Positions 5,494 to 5,744 of a stretch of DNA of 5,744 nucleotides are shown here, in pieces; positions within the stretch are counted from its first letter, which is position 1; every line of letters begins with the position of its first letter. The stretch lies in contig JAAZAI010000462.1 in NCBI GenBank assembly GCA_012514445.1, positions 1 through 5,744 of the forward strand, in the 5' to 3' direction. The position numbers were made by a program, and so were the translations under genes. The stretch comes from Lentisphaerota bacterium. GTDB lineage: Bacteria > Verrucomicrobiota > Kiritimatiellia > RFP12 > UBA3636. The notes beneath the pieces are model-generated. The model saw only the letters and a program-made list of their open reading frames with translations. It was not told the DNA's origin and searched no databases.

Positions 5494-5744
5494 ATGAACG
5501 AGTACACCATCCAGATCGATCCGACGACGGACGCGCTTCTTCCGCAGGAGGGCTTGTCGCCCAACTGGGCGGGCATCGTCTTGTCGATGACCGTGTTCGG
5601 CGTCATCCTCCTGTTCACCATGCGGCAGATGTTCGGATCCGGGCCTTTCAAACGGACCTACAACGCCTTCAAGCGGCTGTCCGTCGCCGTTCGAGCCGTC
5701 ATTCTTGCGTTGTCTGCAGGCGCCGTCGTCCACGGCAGTATGAA
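5494..5744 (+). CDS. Small membrane protein of unknown function, 3' end outside the window
   Basis: Eighty-three codons are visible from ATG 5494 to the window edge. GAGG at 5484-5487 lies 6 nt before the start, and the preceding frame stops only 3 nt upstream, so the two genes are probably co-transcribed and coupled. The N-terminus MNEYTIQIDPTTDALLPQEG is polar. Residues 24-43 (NWAGIVLSMTVFGVILLFTM) form a clear membrane segment. A basic stretch follows (FKRTYNAFKRL), then a second hydrophobic segment at about 64-79 (AVRAVILALSAGAVVH). This looks like a two-pass inner-membrane protein, or an anchored protein with more domains beyond the window. I do not recognise a named family. Confidence 0.7.
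   Translation, partial: MNEYTIQIDPTTDALLPQEGLSPNWAGIVLSMTVFGVILLFTMRQMFGSGPFKRTYNAFKRLSVAVRAVILALSAGAVVHGSM

Noticed and set aside
1..5744. CRISPR arrays, tRNA or rRNA genes, insertion sequences
   Set aside because: No regularly spaced repeats, cloverleaf sequences, transposase motifs or terminal inverted repeats were seen.

Overview
The window is high-GC bacterial DNA whose core is a compact ribosomal-protein and RNA-polymerase operon in the order rpmJ-rpsM-rpsK-rpsD-rpoA-rplQ (1821-5004, + strand). This is the bacterial 'alpha operon' block. The strong GC bias at third codon positions, the N-terminal sequence of the alpha subunit, an S11 loop lacking the usual prolines and a neighbouring secreted glycoside hydrolase together suggest a polysaccharide-degrading member of the PVC group, such as Kiritimatiellota, Lentisphaerota or Verrucomicrobiota. 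That placement is inference; no rRNA gene is present to settle it.

Region 1 (1-1597, - strand) is the first 532 codons of a secreted clan GH-A glycoside hydrolase whose 3' end lies outside the window. Region 2 (1598-1820) is a divergent intergenic region. It carries a near-consensus sigma70 promoter for the hydrolase (TTGACA-N17-TATAGT) with a 27-bp interrupted palindrome across its -10 box, and a second promoter for the ribosomal operon (TGGACA-N16-TGTAAT) preceded by a 28-bp A/T tract that looks like an UP element. Region 3 is the operon: genes are packed with 1-21 nt gaps, except for a 75-nt gap before rpoA that can fold into two mutually exclusive hairpins. It ends in a strong intrinsic terminator at 5033-5072.

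Region 4 (5073-5744) is accessory. After about 200 nt of non-coding DNA with weak promoter-like sequences comes a small secreted-protein gene whose reading frame is broken: the signal-peptide half and the sensible C-terminal half lie in different frames. Three nucleotides later a small membrane-protein gene begins and runs off the window. The pair looks like the start of a separate transcription unit of unknown function.

The ribosomal proteins and alpha subunit are co-transcribed so that ribosome and polymerase synthesis stay matched. In this genome the block has its own promoter and is not joined directly to secY/map/infA upstream, because the divergent hydrolase occupies that side. The most interesting points are the rpsD-rpoA alternative hairpins, the 36-residue N-terminal extension of S11, the palindrome over the hydrolase promoter, and the broken secreted-protein gene with its membrane-protein partner.
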